Assembly (NCBI GenBank): GCA_023333565.1
Contig: JAJKFH010003354.1
Span: 434,001-498,000, forward strand
Direction of reading: 5' to 3'
Origin: Puffinus mauretanicus
Taxonomy: Eukaryota > Chordata > Aves > Procellariiformes > Procellariidae
DNA: 64,000 bases
Every line of letters begins with the position of its first letter. The first letter of the stretch is position 1. Below the pieces are notes generated by a model. It was not told the origin of the DNA. It made no database searches and worked only from the letters and a program-made list of their open reading frames with translations. A program made the position numbers and the translations under genes. Below, one piece after another: positions 54,001 to 57,982 of the stretch.

Positions 54001-56284
54001 TTGGCCAATCAGCACATGGGTTGGCCAACCCGTCCTTCTACTCTAGAAATAACTTTTTAAAAAAATCACATTGTACTGTCATATTGAGCAAGACACCCTG
54101 ATGTTATATACTTTTACACCCCAGCCTATCCAAGCTGTTGACCTATAGTTTATATGCATAGACCTTTACTACCCGTGACGGTCCTTTTGCTGAGCTTTGG
54201 GAAGAATTTTAAGTCAAACCCATTGATGATGACCTCCATTTTTCCCCTGTGTAATCTGCTAAGGACCGAACAAATCCTCCAAATCCAACTAAGCTTGGAA
54301 CCGGCCCCCAGCCATCACCACCTTCCTCCTGCCTACCCTCAAGCGCTCTCCTGATGTCTGTGTCGTACGTCGAAGACGTCATCCATCTGGGTTTAAACTC
54401 ACTTGATATCAAGGCAGCATTTGGGATCTGGGCGGTTTCAGATCGATGGGGCATACCACATGTTATTGAATCACAGCTGCAGCCGTCGCCAGCCGACAAT
54501 CCCATTAAAGCCCGGGTCTGAGGCAGGAGGGCTCATAAATCGCTCTAAGTGATGAGTGCGGATAGGCGCTCTAAATGTTAACAGGATTTTGCAGTCGGAG
54601 GGTTATTACTGCCAGATTACAATCGCTCCTGGCTTTTCAAAGCTCGCAGACTTACAAAACTACGGCCTGACATTTATCTCCTGCAAACAACCACAAATAC
54701 TTCCATTTTCTCTGACTAACACCCAACCTTTCTGACTGAGTTGTTTAACACCATTAAGAATTTTATTGCCGCCGGTTTCTCCCTCCCCTCGCCAATTGCT
54801 CTGTGACATTTATTAAGAGAACTTGTTAGCCGGTGGAAAGCCATGTAAGGCTCCAATGATCTATATTTAAATGGTGGCTAATTTGTTTGCGTGCCCTCGT
54901 TACGTATGATTTCCATTTGCTTCCCCAGCAGCTCCCCGGGCGCAGCAGATAACAGGTCCCTCTCAGCACAAGCGTCGAGAAGCCCACAGTCAATTACCAG
55001 GTGAAATGCACTGAATTAAGTGACATTTAGGGAAGTCACTTCCCGGGTGGGAAGTGCTTTTTGGCATTGAGATTGAGGGGATGCAGCACTGAAAGGGTTA
55101 CACGTGCCAGCAAACAGGGGCTCAAAACTCAGTTTTGGACTTGGCTTAAAGCAAGCCCCAGGGTGTTGAGCTGGTGGTGAACAAACTGGAGGGTGTTTTC
55201 ACCCAATCCTGATCCCGTGTTGTCCAGTCCCACCAGCAAAATGCATGGTGAGAGTCCCCCAGTCAACACCCCAAATTCAACCACTCCTGCAAAGACACGC
55301 CCCAGCCAGGTCCCAGAGGTTAATTGCCTCCTTGCAAAGGTCAGAGACCACCACGATGGGCACCACAGGGGCAGATGGTGCCATGGAGCAACAAGGAGCC
55401 TTGTGCTTGTCCCACTATGGAAATCCACTGCCAGATGCCCACCCTTGGTCCTTGCTGCTCCCTTTGCTCTGCCAACCCCATCGCTTTGGGCTAAGGCGCT
55501 GACTGTGGGGCAGTGGAAGTCCCTGGACCAGCCCCACACATTTGCCCAGGGGAGGATGGGGGTGGTAGAGTGTGGCCTTTTCCCACCCGGGTCCAACACC
55601 CAAATGGTGGGGGCATGTTTCCCTGCAGCCCCCTGCCTGCAGCCGATGGACGAGGGTTCCTGCCGGCACTACGCCCTGCTTTGGTATTACCATGCAGAGG
55701 CAAATGCCTGCCGGCCCTTCGTCTTTGGGGGATGCCGAGGGAACAGCAACCGCTTTGAAACCAAGTGGAAATGTGAGCGGCGGTGCAAAACCTCAGCAGG
55801 TAAGACAGCCCCTGAGCCCTCCAACCTTCCTCTTCCTCCAAGCAGGTGTAAGGTCAAAGCAGGAAAACCCATCCATGATCTGCCCACCTCCATTGGCCTT
55901 ATGGTGCCACACCAGAACCAAGAGAGGACTTGGAGGAGTGCCTCTAGTTTGCAAGGTCTTGTTCCCCTCCCACTCCCAGCTCACTTCGGTCCCCTCCAGC
56001 TCCTCCAAGGAGCTCCTGGACATCTCCTCCCTTGAGCTGCATCCACTGATGGGATGTGGGTGGACCTGTGGGTGATGAGGAAGGTCCACCTGGGCACCAG
56101 CACTGGGTCCTGATAGTTTGCACTCCTCGAGCTCAGTCATCTTGTGCCTTCTGAGGGCTGAGGTTTGCAGGAATTTGGAGGCTAGTGGCCTCTGAACCCT
56201 GGACTGCTCCATCCAAGCACCTCTCTGGCATCTGCAGTCACCAAGGACTCTGGGCAGAGCCTGACGCTGGTGGAGCTGCCCTAA
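12..56284 (+). CDS. COL7A1-like: Collagen type VII-like alpha chain gene, 3' part (spliced, exons w1-w46)
   Basis: Spliced gene whose 5' end is outside the window. The product would be a secreted extracellular-matrix collagen; type VII collagen forms anchoring fibrils under epithelia. The exons have GT-AG borders, almost all are multiples of three in phase 0, and helix exons start with Gly. Order of protein parts: Gly-X-Y helix (w1-w8), hinge starting with [12 protein letters not shown] (w9-w17), second helix (w18-w40), NC2 with [12 protein letters not shown] and a Cys-x-Cys (w41-w42), linker (w43-w44), Kunitz domain (w45), tail and stop (w46). Human COL7A1 has the same order, a similar hinge start (NVDRLLETAGIK), the interruptions GDSAVILG and GIGG at matching places, and EDDIRGFVRQEM before its CxC. 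COL28A1 and COL6A3 also carry Kunitz domains but have VWA domains after the helix; none is here. The shorter second helix and large introns favour a COL7A1 paralogue. Exons w14, w16, w42, w43, w44 and w46 are less certain than the rest. Confidence 0.88.
604..648 (+). CDS. COL7A1-like: Collagen exon w2, Gly-X-Y helix
   Basis: A 45-nt exon (ctctctttcag / gtaata) encoding [15 protein letters not shown], five uninterrupted triplets in phase 0. 45 nt is a classic collagen exon size. Confidence 0.9.
930..1001 (+). CDS. COL7A1-like: Collagen exon w3, Gly-X-Y helix
   Basis: A 72-nt exon (tttcttgcag / gtaagg) encoding eight perfect triplets, beginning [12 protein letters not shown] and ending GQPGKD. 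Pro-rich Y positions suit hydroxylation. Confidence 0.92.
1677..1712 (+). CDS. COL7A1-like: Collagen exon w4, Gly-X-Y helix
   Basis: A 36-nt exon (ccacctcctag / gtaggt) encoding [12 protein letters not shown]. The charged EKGDKGE run is typical of basement-membrane-zone collagens. Confidence 0.88.
1838..1873 (+). CDS. COL7A1-like: Collagen exon w5, Gly-X-Y helix
   Basis: A 36-nt exon (tcttcatag / gtgagt) encoding [12 protein letters not shown]. It is the last perfect helix exon before the interruption in w6. Confidence 0.9.
3453..3494 (+). CDS. COL7A1-like: Collagen exon w6, helix interruption
   Basis: A 42-nt exon (tttttttgcag / gtaaga) encoding [14 protein letters not shown]. It lacks a leading Gly and breaks the triplet pattern for about a dozen residues, ending with one GDK triplet. 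The in-frame length, strong acceptor and good donor support it; the sequence alone is not collagen-like. Confidence 0.7.
3772..3825 (+). CDS. COL7A1-like: Collagen exon w7, Gly-X-Y helix
   Basis: A 54-nt exon (ctggcttacag / gtatgt) encoding six perfect triplets, [18 protein letters not shown]. 54 nt is the standard collagen exon unit. Confidence 0.92.
4038..4633 (+). repeat. CR1 LINE, 5'-truncated 3' end
   Basis: Sense-oriented CR1 fragment in the w7-w8 intron. It contains the end of the reverse-transcriptase reading frame and the CR1 3' UTR, finishing with repeats of ATTCTATGATTC. It closely resembles the 3' part of the copy at 33222-34364, with small indels, so both belong to the same subfamily. 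Confidence 0.9.
4634..5774. other. Rest of w7-w8 intron, no gene seen
   Basis: Unique-looking intronic sequence after the CR1 tail. A long open frame on the plus strand (4919-5485) has no recognisable domain and looks like chance. I see nothing else to annotate. Confidence 0.5.
5775..5813 (+). CDS. COL7A1-like: Collagen exon w8, end of first helix
   Basis: A 39-nt exon (ttcatttgaag / gtaaat) encoding [13 protein letters not shown]. The triplet pattern stops at GKG and the last residues lead into the hinge, as GEPGS leads into the hinge in human COL7A1. Confidence 0.88.
5998..6033 (+). CDS. COL7A1-like: Collagen exon w9, start of hinge
   Basis: A 36-nt exon (tttcctcttgcag / gtaggt) encoding [12 protein letters not shown]. 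It resembles human COL7A1 NVDRLLETAGIK at the start of the 39-residue hinge that interrupts the triple helix. This is one of the best family markers in the window. It probably forms a short amphipathic helix. Confidence 0.9.
6937..7071 (+). CDS. COL7A1-like: Collagen exon w10, hinge
   Basis: A 135-nt exon (ccgtttgcag / gtgagt), 45 codons with no Gly-X-Y. It starts [20 protein letters not shown], continuing the amphipathic pattern of human ASALREIVETWDESS, and ends with a basic stretch ([11 protein letters not shown]) that looks exposed and protease-sensitive. Confidence 0.85.
7708..7827 (+). CDS. COL7A1-like: Collagen exon w11, extended hinge
   Basis: A 120-nt exon (atgacgttgcag / gtgaaa), 40 codons open in phase 0, beginning [20 protein letters not shown]. 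Acidic and Ser/Thr-rich with no Gly repeats. I know no counterpart in the human hinge. Support comes from good splice sites, length divisible by three and position between two hinge exons. Confidence 0.72.
9255..9383 (+). CDS. COL7A1-like: Collagen exon w12, extended hinge
   Basis: A 129-nt exon (gctgtccccag / gtatgt), 43 codons, hydrophilic and Glu-rich ([20 protein letters not shown]). It shares a pattern and a stretch of DNA (gagtccttggagga) with the next exon, suggesting that the two arose by duplication. Confidence 0.7.
9655..9771 (+). CDS. COL7A1-like: Collagen exon w13, extended hinge
   Basis: A 117-nt exon (ccctctgcag / gtacgt), 39 codons, starting [18 protein letters not shown] and continuing [13 protein letters not shown]. 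Low-complexity acidic linker similar to w12. The 271-nt intron between them is short. Confidence 0.7.
10218..10280 (+). CDS. COL7A1-like: Candidate collagen exon w14, hinge
   Basis: A 63-nt segment with a very strong pyrimidine tract and acceptor (cttttccttcttacttttcacag) and a fair donor (ccg/gtatgc). It is open in the phase expected from w13 and encodes [20 protein letters not shown] plus P, including one Cys. No family match, so it rests on splice signals only. Confidence 0.42.
13329..13502 (+). repeat. Polypyrimidine tract (T/C-rich)
   Basis: About 170 bases, overwhelmingly T and C, made of loose ttcctttc/ctcttt units with a few purine breaks. Its complement is a purine tract translating to Lys/Arg/Glu-rich nonsense. 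Not a gene. Confidence 0.8.
14943..14982. repeat. AT-rich near-palindrome
   Basis: About 40 bases of only A and T apart from one C, composed of taatatatat and its near-complement on both sides. It ends about 35 bases upstream of the w15 exon. Confidence 0.6.
15017..15097 (+). CDS. COL7A1-like: Collagen exon w15, hinge
   Basis: An 81-nt exon (gtttcccttcccacag / gtaaag), 27 codons in phase 0, beginning [20 protein letters not shown] and ending in a His/Thr/Glu-rich stretch. Non-collagenous and basic. Strong splice sites at both ends. Confidence 0.68.
15209..15259 (+). CDS. COL7A1-like: Candidate collagen exon w16, hinge
   Basis: A 51-nt segment with a strong donor (gcg/gtgagtgaa) and a moderate acceptor (ggatccatcgcag). 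It encodes [17 protein letters not shown] in phase 0, Pro/Gly/Ser-rich like a linker but not regular Gly-X-Y. Support is splice signals and frame only. Confidence 0.42.
16435..16479 (+). CDS. COL7A1-like: Collagen exon w17, end of hinge
   Basis: A 45-nt exon (tttttttttattacag / gtcggt) encoding [15 protein letters not shown], the last non-helical segment before Gly-X-Y resumes. Human COL7A1 ends its hinge with a short basic segment and then GPKGDSG. Confidence 0.75.
17057..17101 (+). CDS. COL7A1-like: Collagen exon w18, start of second helix
   Basis: A 45-nt exon (tgttgttttccag / gtagcg) encoding [15 protein letters not shown], five perfect triplets. It contains the helical GARGDK motif, an RGD tripeptide that could bind integrins if exposed. 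Confidence 0.93.
17207..17410 (-). pseudogene. RTN4IP1 (fragment): RTN4IP1-like fragment, antisense in collagen intron
   Basis: Read on the minus strand from 17410, 68 codons are open and closely match the N-terminal part of RTN4IP1, a mitochondrial medium-chain dehydrogenase/reductase family oxidoreductase. Diagnostic stretches are [34 protein letters not shown] and [18 protein letters not shown]. The match ends after SVSYFN, where the parental protein would continue KPGDEVW; here unrelated codons follow. Directly before the first ATG is an in-frame TGA, and the preceding parental bases appear shifted by an indel. No convincing splice donor sits at the end of the match. I therefore read it as a truncated copied fragment. 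I found no other RTN4IP1 exon in the window, which argues against a live gene, but a real exon with unusual borders is not excluded. Confidence 0.75.
17919..17954 (+). CDS. COL7A1-like: Collagen exon w19, Gly-X-Y helix
   Basis: A 36-nt exon (tttttgtcttgcag / gtgagc) encoding [12 protein letters not shown], four perfect triplets. Confidence 0.92.
18036..18190 (+). repeat. Old sauropsid interspersed repeat (SINE-like)
   Basis: Contains 'gtcatactgggtcaacccagtactccatct', which I recognise from memory as the widespread sauropsid repeat reading roughly catactgggtcagacca...tccatct. Family name uncertain. A second copy lies at 57120-57195. Borders are approximate. Confidence 0.45.
18311..18346 (+). 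CDS. COL7A1-like: Collagen exon w20, Gly-X-Y helix
   Basis: A 36-nt exon (ctttatttcacag / gtaaag) encoding [12 protein letters not shown], four perfect triplets. Human COL7A1 has a comparable GLKGDRGDPG soon after its hinge. Confidence 0.92.
18896..18955 (+). CDS. COL7A1-like: Collagen exon w21, helix with one-residue interruption
   Basis: A 60-nt exon (cttttcttcacag / gtaaga) encoding [23 protein letters not shown] is a one-residue interruption of the Gly-X-Y pattern. Confidence 0.93.
19194..19293 (-). repeat. CR1 LINE 3' fragment, antisense
   Basis: About 100 bases beginning atcatagaatcatagaatgg and continuing tttgggttggaagggacctt, the reverse complement of a CR1 3' tail. Same subfamily as the copies at 32325 and 41376. 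Confidence 0.9.
19629..19754 (+). CDS. COL7A1-like: Collagen exon w22, Gly-X-Y helix (longest helix exon)
   Basis: A 126-nt exon (ttcactcaacag / gtaggt), 14 uninterrupted triplets, from [12 protein letters not shown] to GLPGMPGQK. The longest helix exon in the window and an unmistakable collagen signature. Confidence 0.95.
20470..20541 (+). CDS. COL7A1-like: Collagen exon w23, Gly-X-Y helix
   Basis: A 72-nt exon (gattttgttttcaag / gtgact), eight perfect triplets starting [13 protein letters not shown] and ending GSPGNE. The basic GKRGRNG is a possible heparin-binding patch. Confidence 0.93.
20721..20756 (+). CDS. COL7A1-like: Collagen exon w24, Gly-X-Y helix
   Basis: A 36-nt exon (ccttgccctccag / gtcagt) encoding [12 protein letters not shown], four perfect triplets. 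Confidence 0.92.
21059..21118 (+). CDS. COL7A1-like: Collagen exon w25, helix with one-residue interruption
   Basis: A 60-nt exon (ctctgatctgcag / gtaggt) encoding [23 protein letters not shown] is a one-residue interruption and the exon resembles human COL7A1 GDPGVGLPGPRGERG. Confidence 0.93.
21119..22985. other. 1.9-kb intron, no gene seen
   Basis: No Gly-X-Y exon and no recognisable repeat. In my recollection of human COL7A1 many helix exons lie just upstream of the GVG interruption matching w25, so this part of the gene was checked with care; none was seen here. Confidence 0.5.
22986..23030 (+). CDS. COL7A1-like: Collagen exon w26, Gly-X-Y helix
   Basis: A 45-nt exon (ccatcctaacag / gtgagt) encoding [15 protein letters not shown], five perfect triplets. 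Confidence 0.92.
24360..24395 (+). CDS. COL7A1-like: Collagen exon w27, Gly-X-Y helix
   Basis: A 36-nt exon (tttatgttcttgcag / gtaagc) encoding [12 protein letters not shown], four perfect triplets. Confidence 0.92.
25574..25609 (+). CDS. COL7A1-like: Collagen exon w28, Gly-X-Y helix
   Basis: A 36-nt exon (ctttcctgtgttcag / gtaagg) encoding [12 protein letters not shown], four perfect triplets; same size and final GER as w27. Confidence 0.92.
25610..28080. other. 2.5-kb intron
   Basis: No further exons seen. Near the 3' end (about 27770-28030) is a probable old DNA-transposon relic, listed separately. Confidence 0.5.
27770..27965 (-). mobile_element. Possible hAT-type DNA transposon relic
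   Basis: Contains 'ggaccacagtttgggaaatgctt', which read in reverse resembles the hAT-Charlie terminal motif (cag-ggttctcaaactgtggtcc). Borders are approximate and the body was not identified. An antisense open frame of 91 codons overlapping it has no domain I know. Confidence 0.3.
28081..28137 (+). CDS. COL7A1-like: Collagen exon w29, conserved helix interruption
   Basis: A 57-nt exon (ctcctttctctag / gtaagt) encoding [19 protein letters not shown]. The break G-EPLTIF-G has the same length as G-DSAVIL-G in human COL7A1, followed by GPPGPRGAKGD there and [11 protein letters not shown] here. This is a strong anchor for the family assignment. Confidence 0.93.
28312..28383 (+). CDS. COL7A1-like: Collagen exon w30, Gly-X-Y helix
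   Basis: A 72-nt exon (tctcttaccttcag / gtatga), eight triplets starting [19 protein letters not shown]. It corresponds to human GERGPRGLDGDKGPRGDNG directly after the conserved interruption. Confidence 0.94.
29725..29736 (+). repeat. Run of 12 G
   Basis: Twelve consecutive G (then cgg) in the w30-w31 intron, about 60 bases before the w31 acceptor. Such runs are prone to length errors in sequencing. Confidence 0.85.
29797..29868 (+). CDS. COL7A1-like: Collagen exon w31, Gly-X-Y helix
   Basis: A 72-nt exon (aaaattttag / gtgagt), eight triplets starting [19 protein letters not shown]. Matches the order of human GSKGEPGDKGSAGLPGLRG. Confidence 0.94.
30379..30414 (+). CDS. COL7A1-like: Collagen exon w32, Gly-X-Y helix
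   Basis: A 36-nt exon (tttccttgcag / gtgagt) encoding [12 protein letters not shown], four perfect triplets, before the largest intron of the window. Confidence 0.92.
32325..32870 (-). repeat. CR1 LINE 3' end, antisense
   Basis: Starts with atcatagaatcatagaatag, the reversed CR1 tail, and runs through the reversed 3' UTR and the end of ORF2. Related to the copies at 19194 and 41376. Its 5' truncation is near 32870. Confidence 0.92.
33222..34364 (+). mobile_element. CR1 LINE with partial reverse transcriptase ORF
   Basis: Longest CR1 copy. It encodes a piece of the CR1 reverse transcriptase: [20 protein letters not shown], then [20 protein letters not shown] leading into the ADDTKLGG catalytic box, then a C-terminal stretch. 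Reading frame changes between 33341-33715 and 33559-34275 show frameshifts, so it cannot encode an active protein. 5'-truncated within the RT; the tail ends attctatgattctatg. The 3' 600 bases closely resemble the copy at 4038-4633. Confidence 0.93.
37572..37615 (+). repeat. Short tandem repeat, three units
   Basis: Three copies of c-g-(tg)tttgaagtgatc/tc, units of 13 to 16 bases, in the w32-w33 intron. Confidence 0.8.
38695..38775 (+). CDS. COL7A1-like: Collagen exon w33, Gly-X-Y helix
   Basis: An 81-nt exon (ctctttttggcag / gtgagt), nine triplets starting [16 protein letters not shown]. It aligns with human COL7A1 [16 protein letters not shown], but the human Cys (Cys2634 as I recall, one of the cysteines that join antiparallel dimers) is Ala here. 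Confidence 0.94.
39936..39989 (+). CDS. COL7A1-like: Collagen exon w34, Gly-X-Y helix
   Basis: A 54-nt exon (tttttttatgtag / gtagga) encoding [18 protein letters not shown], six perfect triplets. Confidence 0.92.
40008..40158 (+). repeat. CR1 LINE 3' fragment, old
   Basis: Starts immediately after the w34 donor: gtgaaatctccatcctcgga...gatgacctccagagttccctt...ccatgattctatga, a diverged CR1 3' end in sense orientation. It begins within about 20 bases of the exon border. Confidence 0.8.
40349..40402 (+). CDS. COL7A1-like: Collagen exon w35, Gly-X-Y helix
   Basis: A 54-nt exon (ctttatcctcag / gtgagc) encoding [18 protein letters not shown], six perfect triplets. Confidence 0.94.
41148..41210 (+). 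CDS. COL7A1-like: Collagen exon w36, Gly-X-Y helix
   Basis: A 63-nt exon (cttttttctccacag / gtgaat), seven triplets starting [16 protein letters not shown] and ending GPYGPK. Confidence 0.94.
41376..41786 (+). repeat. CR1 LINE 3' end, sense
   Basis: Starts atgaagaaaggctgagagag and ends with tctatgattctattct. Encodes the C-terminal end of a CR1 ORF2 and its 3' UTR. Same subfamily as 19194 and 32325, opposite orientation. Confidence 0.92.
42080..42142 (+). CDS. COL7A1-like: Collagen exon w37, Gly-X-Y helix
   Basis: A 63-nt exon (ggctccctccag / gttagt), seven triplets starting [13 protein letters not shown] and ending GEKGEK. Confidence 0.94.
43560..43676 (+). CDS. COL7A1-like: Collagen exon w38, helix with conserved GLGG interruption
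   Basis: A 117-nt exon (gttggtgattctcag / gtgagc), 39 codons starting [19 protein letters not shown] and ending GEPGPQ. The one-residue break GLGGF matches GIGGFPG in human COL7A1 at a similar distance from the helix end. Confidence 0.95.
43677..46468. other. 2.8-kb intron, no gene seen
   Basis: No Gly-X-Y exon or named repeat recognised. A short tatata/tgtgtg/cacaca alternating stretch lies near 44848-44890. Confidence 0.5.
46469..46546 (+). CDS. COL7A1-like: Collagen exon w39, interruption with a cysteine
   Basis: A 78-nt exon (cttcctctctag / gtcagt), 26 codons: [20 protein letters not shown] then GRKGEM. The break G-RPQLCLT-G carries a Cys. Human COL7A1 has a shorter break without Cys (GERVVG) in this part of the helix. 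Confidence 0.92.
47764..47817 (+). CDS. COL7A1-like: Collagen exon w40, end of second helix
   Basis: A 54-nt exon (gtgtttttaacag / gtgagt) encoding [18 protein letters not shown], the last six triplets before the NC2 region, as in human ...GEKGEAALTEDD. Confidence 0.94.
49203..49251 (+). CDS. COL7A1-like: Collagen exon w41, start of NC2
   Basis: A 49-nt exon (tttccccccgcggcacag / gtaagt) encoding [16 protein letters not shown] plus one base, so it ends in phase 1. It matches human COL7A1 TEDDIRGFVRQEMSQHC, including the Cys used for dimer disulfides. Likely amphipathic helix. Confidence 0.9.
50128..50136 (+). CDS. COL7A1-like: Collagen microexon w42, second Cys of CxC
   Basis: The 9-nt ATTGTGGAG sits between a good acceptor (gtcttccgtttgcag) and a consensus donor (gtgagt). 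Joined to the last base of w41 it reads D-C-G, so the protein reads RC-D-CG, like human HC-A-CQ. A second donor (ggg/gtaagg) would give a 39-nt exon 50128-50166, also in frame. The acceptor and Cys are well supported; the 3' end is open. Confidence 0.65.
51812..52081 (+). CDS. COL7A1-like: Collagen exon w43, NC2 linker
   Basis: A 270-nt exon, phase 1 at both ends, donor gtaagt. The hydrophilic C-terminal two thirds contains [17 protein letters not shown], an NQT glycosylation sequon and several Glu. The first 34 codons ([13 protein letters not shown]...) are unusual, and a second in-frame acceptor at 51914 (aaatccatag) would remove them. Either start keeps the frame. No clear similarity to the human NC2 linker. 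Confidence 0.55.
52082..54928. other. 2.8-kb intron
   Basis: No sure exon. A weak 27-nt candidate lies at 52614-52640, and a 20-bp tandem repeat with CCAAT motifs at 53943-54035. The stretch from 54400 has the look of conserved non-coding DNA. Confidence 0.5.
53943..54035 (+). repeat. 20-bp tandem repeat with CCAAT motifs
   Basis: Five units starting tggcca at 53943, 53962, 53982, 54002 and 54022. Two units read tggccaatcagcaca; the others vary (tggccatgcagc, tggccagtcagc, tggccaaccc). GGCCAATCA is a good NF-Y (CCAAT) site. Confidence 0.85.
54929..55000 (+). CDS. COL7A1-like: Candidate collagen exon w44, NC2 linker
   Basis: A 72-nt segment (tttgcttccccag / gtgaaa), open and in phase 1 at both ends. 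It encodes [20 protein letters not shown] plus SQLP, hydrophilic with a basic KRR. An internal weaker donor would give 27 nt. Frame and splice signals support it, but no homology is recognised. Confidence 0.45.
55629..55799 (+). CDS. COL7A1-like: Collagen exon w45, Kunitz domain
   Basis: A 171-nt exon (catgtttccctgcag / gtaaga), phase 1 at both ends, 57 codons forming a whole Kunitz/BPTI domain. Six Cys have the exact canonical spacing C-x8-C-x15-C-x7-C-x12-C-x3-C, with [13 protein letters not shown] as the signature. Such domains end COL7A1, where NC2 is removed by BMP-1 type proteinase during maturation. The P1 position after the second Cys is Arg (GSCRHY), whereas human COL7A1 has Thr (GSCTAY). 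An inhibitory function is therefore possible but P1' His is unusual. Confidence 0.95.
56238..56284 (+). CDS. COL7A1-like: Probable terminal collagen exon w46 with stop
   Basis: After a good acceptor (ctctctggcatctgcag), phase 1 gives [15 protein letters not shown] and then TAA at 56282-56284. A short hydrophilic tail after the Kunitz domain is also the human arrangement. Two other acceptors (56445 and 55846) could also end the protein, so this is a choice on splice quality. Confidence 0.6.
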
Positions 56285-57119
56285 TCTAGACCAGCTCGTC
56301 CGCAGTCCCAAACGCCCCTGCATTGGGGTCACACCTCATCCGCAGGTTCAATGGGAAAAACTCACTCCTGGAAGCCCAGCTGGGTTCCCATTGCCAGACC
56401 TAGGGTTCATGGGGTCAGTCTGCATGGCTTTTCCTCATCCCCAGGTGTGTGGTAGCTCACCACAGGGGAAATGGGCTCCTGCTGGCCCTGACAGTAATGC
56501 AAACACTACTGCTGCCGAGCAGTGCATGAGCTGGGGTTGAAACCAGCCTTCCTAGAAAGATGGTCCTCTCTCAGCCTTTCCTCTGCGTGGAGGCAACCCC
56601 TCTGGGCACCAGGAGAAATGCATTAGTTCTCCACAATACATTAAAAAAACGCTCTGGTGAGGTTCATCTTCTCTGTTTTTGAAGTCATGTTAAAAAAGAG
56701 AAGAAATTGAAGGCGGAGATCTATAATTTCAGGTTCATTTCAGAGTTTTCAGGTGGTCTGTATTTTGTTGGTATGTTTTTGGGTGGCCACCTATCATGCA
56801 TAAAATCAAGACCGTTGCACAGGCTGTTATCATCCACTTGAATCTTTCTGATATGCAATGGACTTTGCACAGCCCAGGCTTCCTGTTCTGCAGGGAAGAA
56901 GGCAGTGCAAATATTTATTGCTCTAAGTCCAGTTTAGGACAGGCAATGCCATCCTGGAGAGCTGAAGTGCTCTTTGGAGAGAAGGAGAATGTATTGACGG
57001 CCAGGAAGGAGGGATTTGTTGCTCCAGTGCAGCCAGCCCAAACTGGGTGCCCTCTTCTGTTCCCCCCTCCCCGCCGCAAGGGTTAGCATCACTCCTTGGG
57101 GAGCCCATCCTTGCTCGTT

Positions 57120-57195
57120 GACCATAAGGGCAGTCAAGATAGACCAGTTGGCCCACCTAGCCTGGTCACTGCCCACGTTTGGTGGCCTGCTTCTT
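57120..57195 (+). repeat. Old sauropsid interspersed repeat (second copy)
   Basis: Reads cataagggcagtcaagatagaccagttggcccacctagcctggtcactgcccac, resembling the same repeat as 18036-18190 (cata-actgggtcagacca-tggcccatctagcccagt). Diverged, approximate borders. Lies inside the probable 3' UTR. Confidence 0.4.
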
Positions 57196-57976
57196 TGCAA
57201 TGTACTGCATGAGGGGAAGCCACGCTCAGTGCTCTAAATCCAGTCCCAGCAGCACCAGGTAATAAGTGAACCTCTTCCCAGCCAACACTTTACCCCAGGG
57301 CATAAGCATTAAGAGATAGTGTAGGCTTCACAAAGCAGCTGTAGATACCTCCAGCACTGTGTCTGCACTCCCTTTGTGGGGAGAAGCAACCACTGGGGAG
57401 TGGGAGTCATCCAAAACCAAGCCAGTTCCATGTGTTCTCTACGTGCCCGTTTCTCCTGACTGACCCTAAACAGTGTCTGGAGCTGGTTTGGATCAGGACA
57501 TTTGCTTTATGGATGTCTGATGTGTTGTGACATGACCTGGCATAGACAATCCCATCATATCAGGGACCTCCCAAGCCACTGTGAGCGTGGGAGGTCCAAG
57601 AAGCCCAAGCTGTAGCCAACCTCCAACATCCCCTTTGTTTTCTCTTTCCTCACTTTCAAAAACCAGTCAGAGGGAGGTGATCGGCTGCAATCGCCACGTT
57701 TAAATAAAAAAGAAATGGAGCTGCAAGAAGTTACTCCAGGACATCTCAGAGACTGGACAAGCAAGACAAACCATTTAATGTGAAGAGACAAAGGATGTTT
57801 GAAAAAAGATGATGGAAAACTGTAATTATGAGCAGGAAATAAAGTGGTATGAGGAGAGGGAAACATCTGATTGCTCAGGAAAGCAGAGATGTCCAGAGGC
57901 TCACGACTGCACCACTCGCCCCGTAAGACTACTGTGCAAAACCAGGCGACACATACCCCTGAGTTTATTTTTGTAA

Positions 57977-57982
57977 AATAAA
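57977..57982 (+). terminator. Best poly(A) signal for the collagen gene
   Basis: AATAAA followed within 10-25 bases by a GT-rich stretch (gtatgttagtgctgctgtgt), the usual downstream element. Other AATAAA at 57703 and 57838 have weaker downstream context. Confidence 0.5.

Noticed and set aside
55193..56035. 280-codon open frame as a single-exon Kunitz protein
   Set aside because: It is the Kunitz exon with intron read-through on both sides; good splice sites in phase 1 flank the domain.
55846..56075. Alternative terminal exon after ctccaagcag
   Set aside because: In frame, but encodes a long low-quality tail; the 56238 exon has a better acceptor and a short tail like the family.
12..56284. 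COL28A1 or COL6A3 as the identity (both have Kunitz domains)
   Set aside because: Both have VWA domains between the helix and the Kunitz domain and shorter helices without a hinge like w9. No VWA exon is present here, and the breaks match COL7A1.
56445..56455. Alternative terminal exon giving only Val-Trp-stop
   Set aside because: Acceptor is fair, but 56238 is reached first and is at least as good. Cannot be fully excluded.
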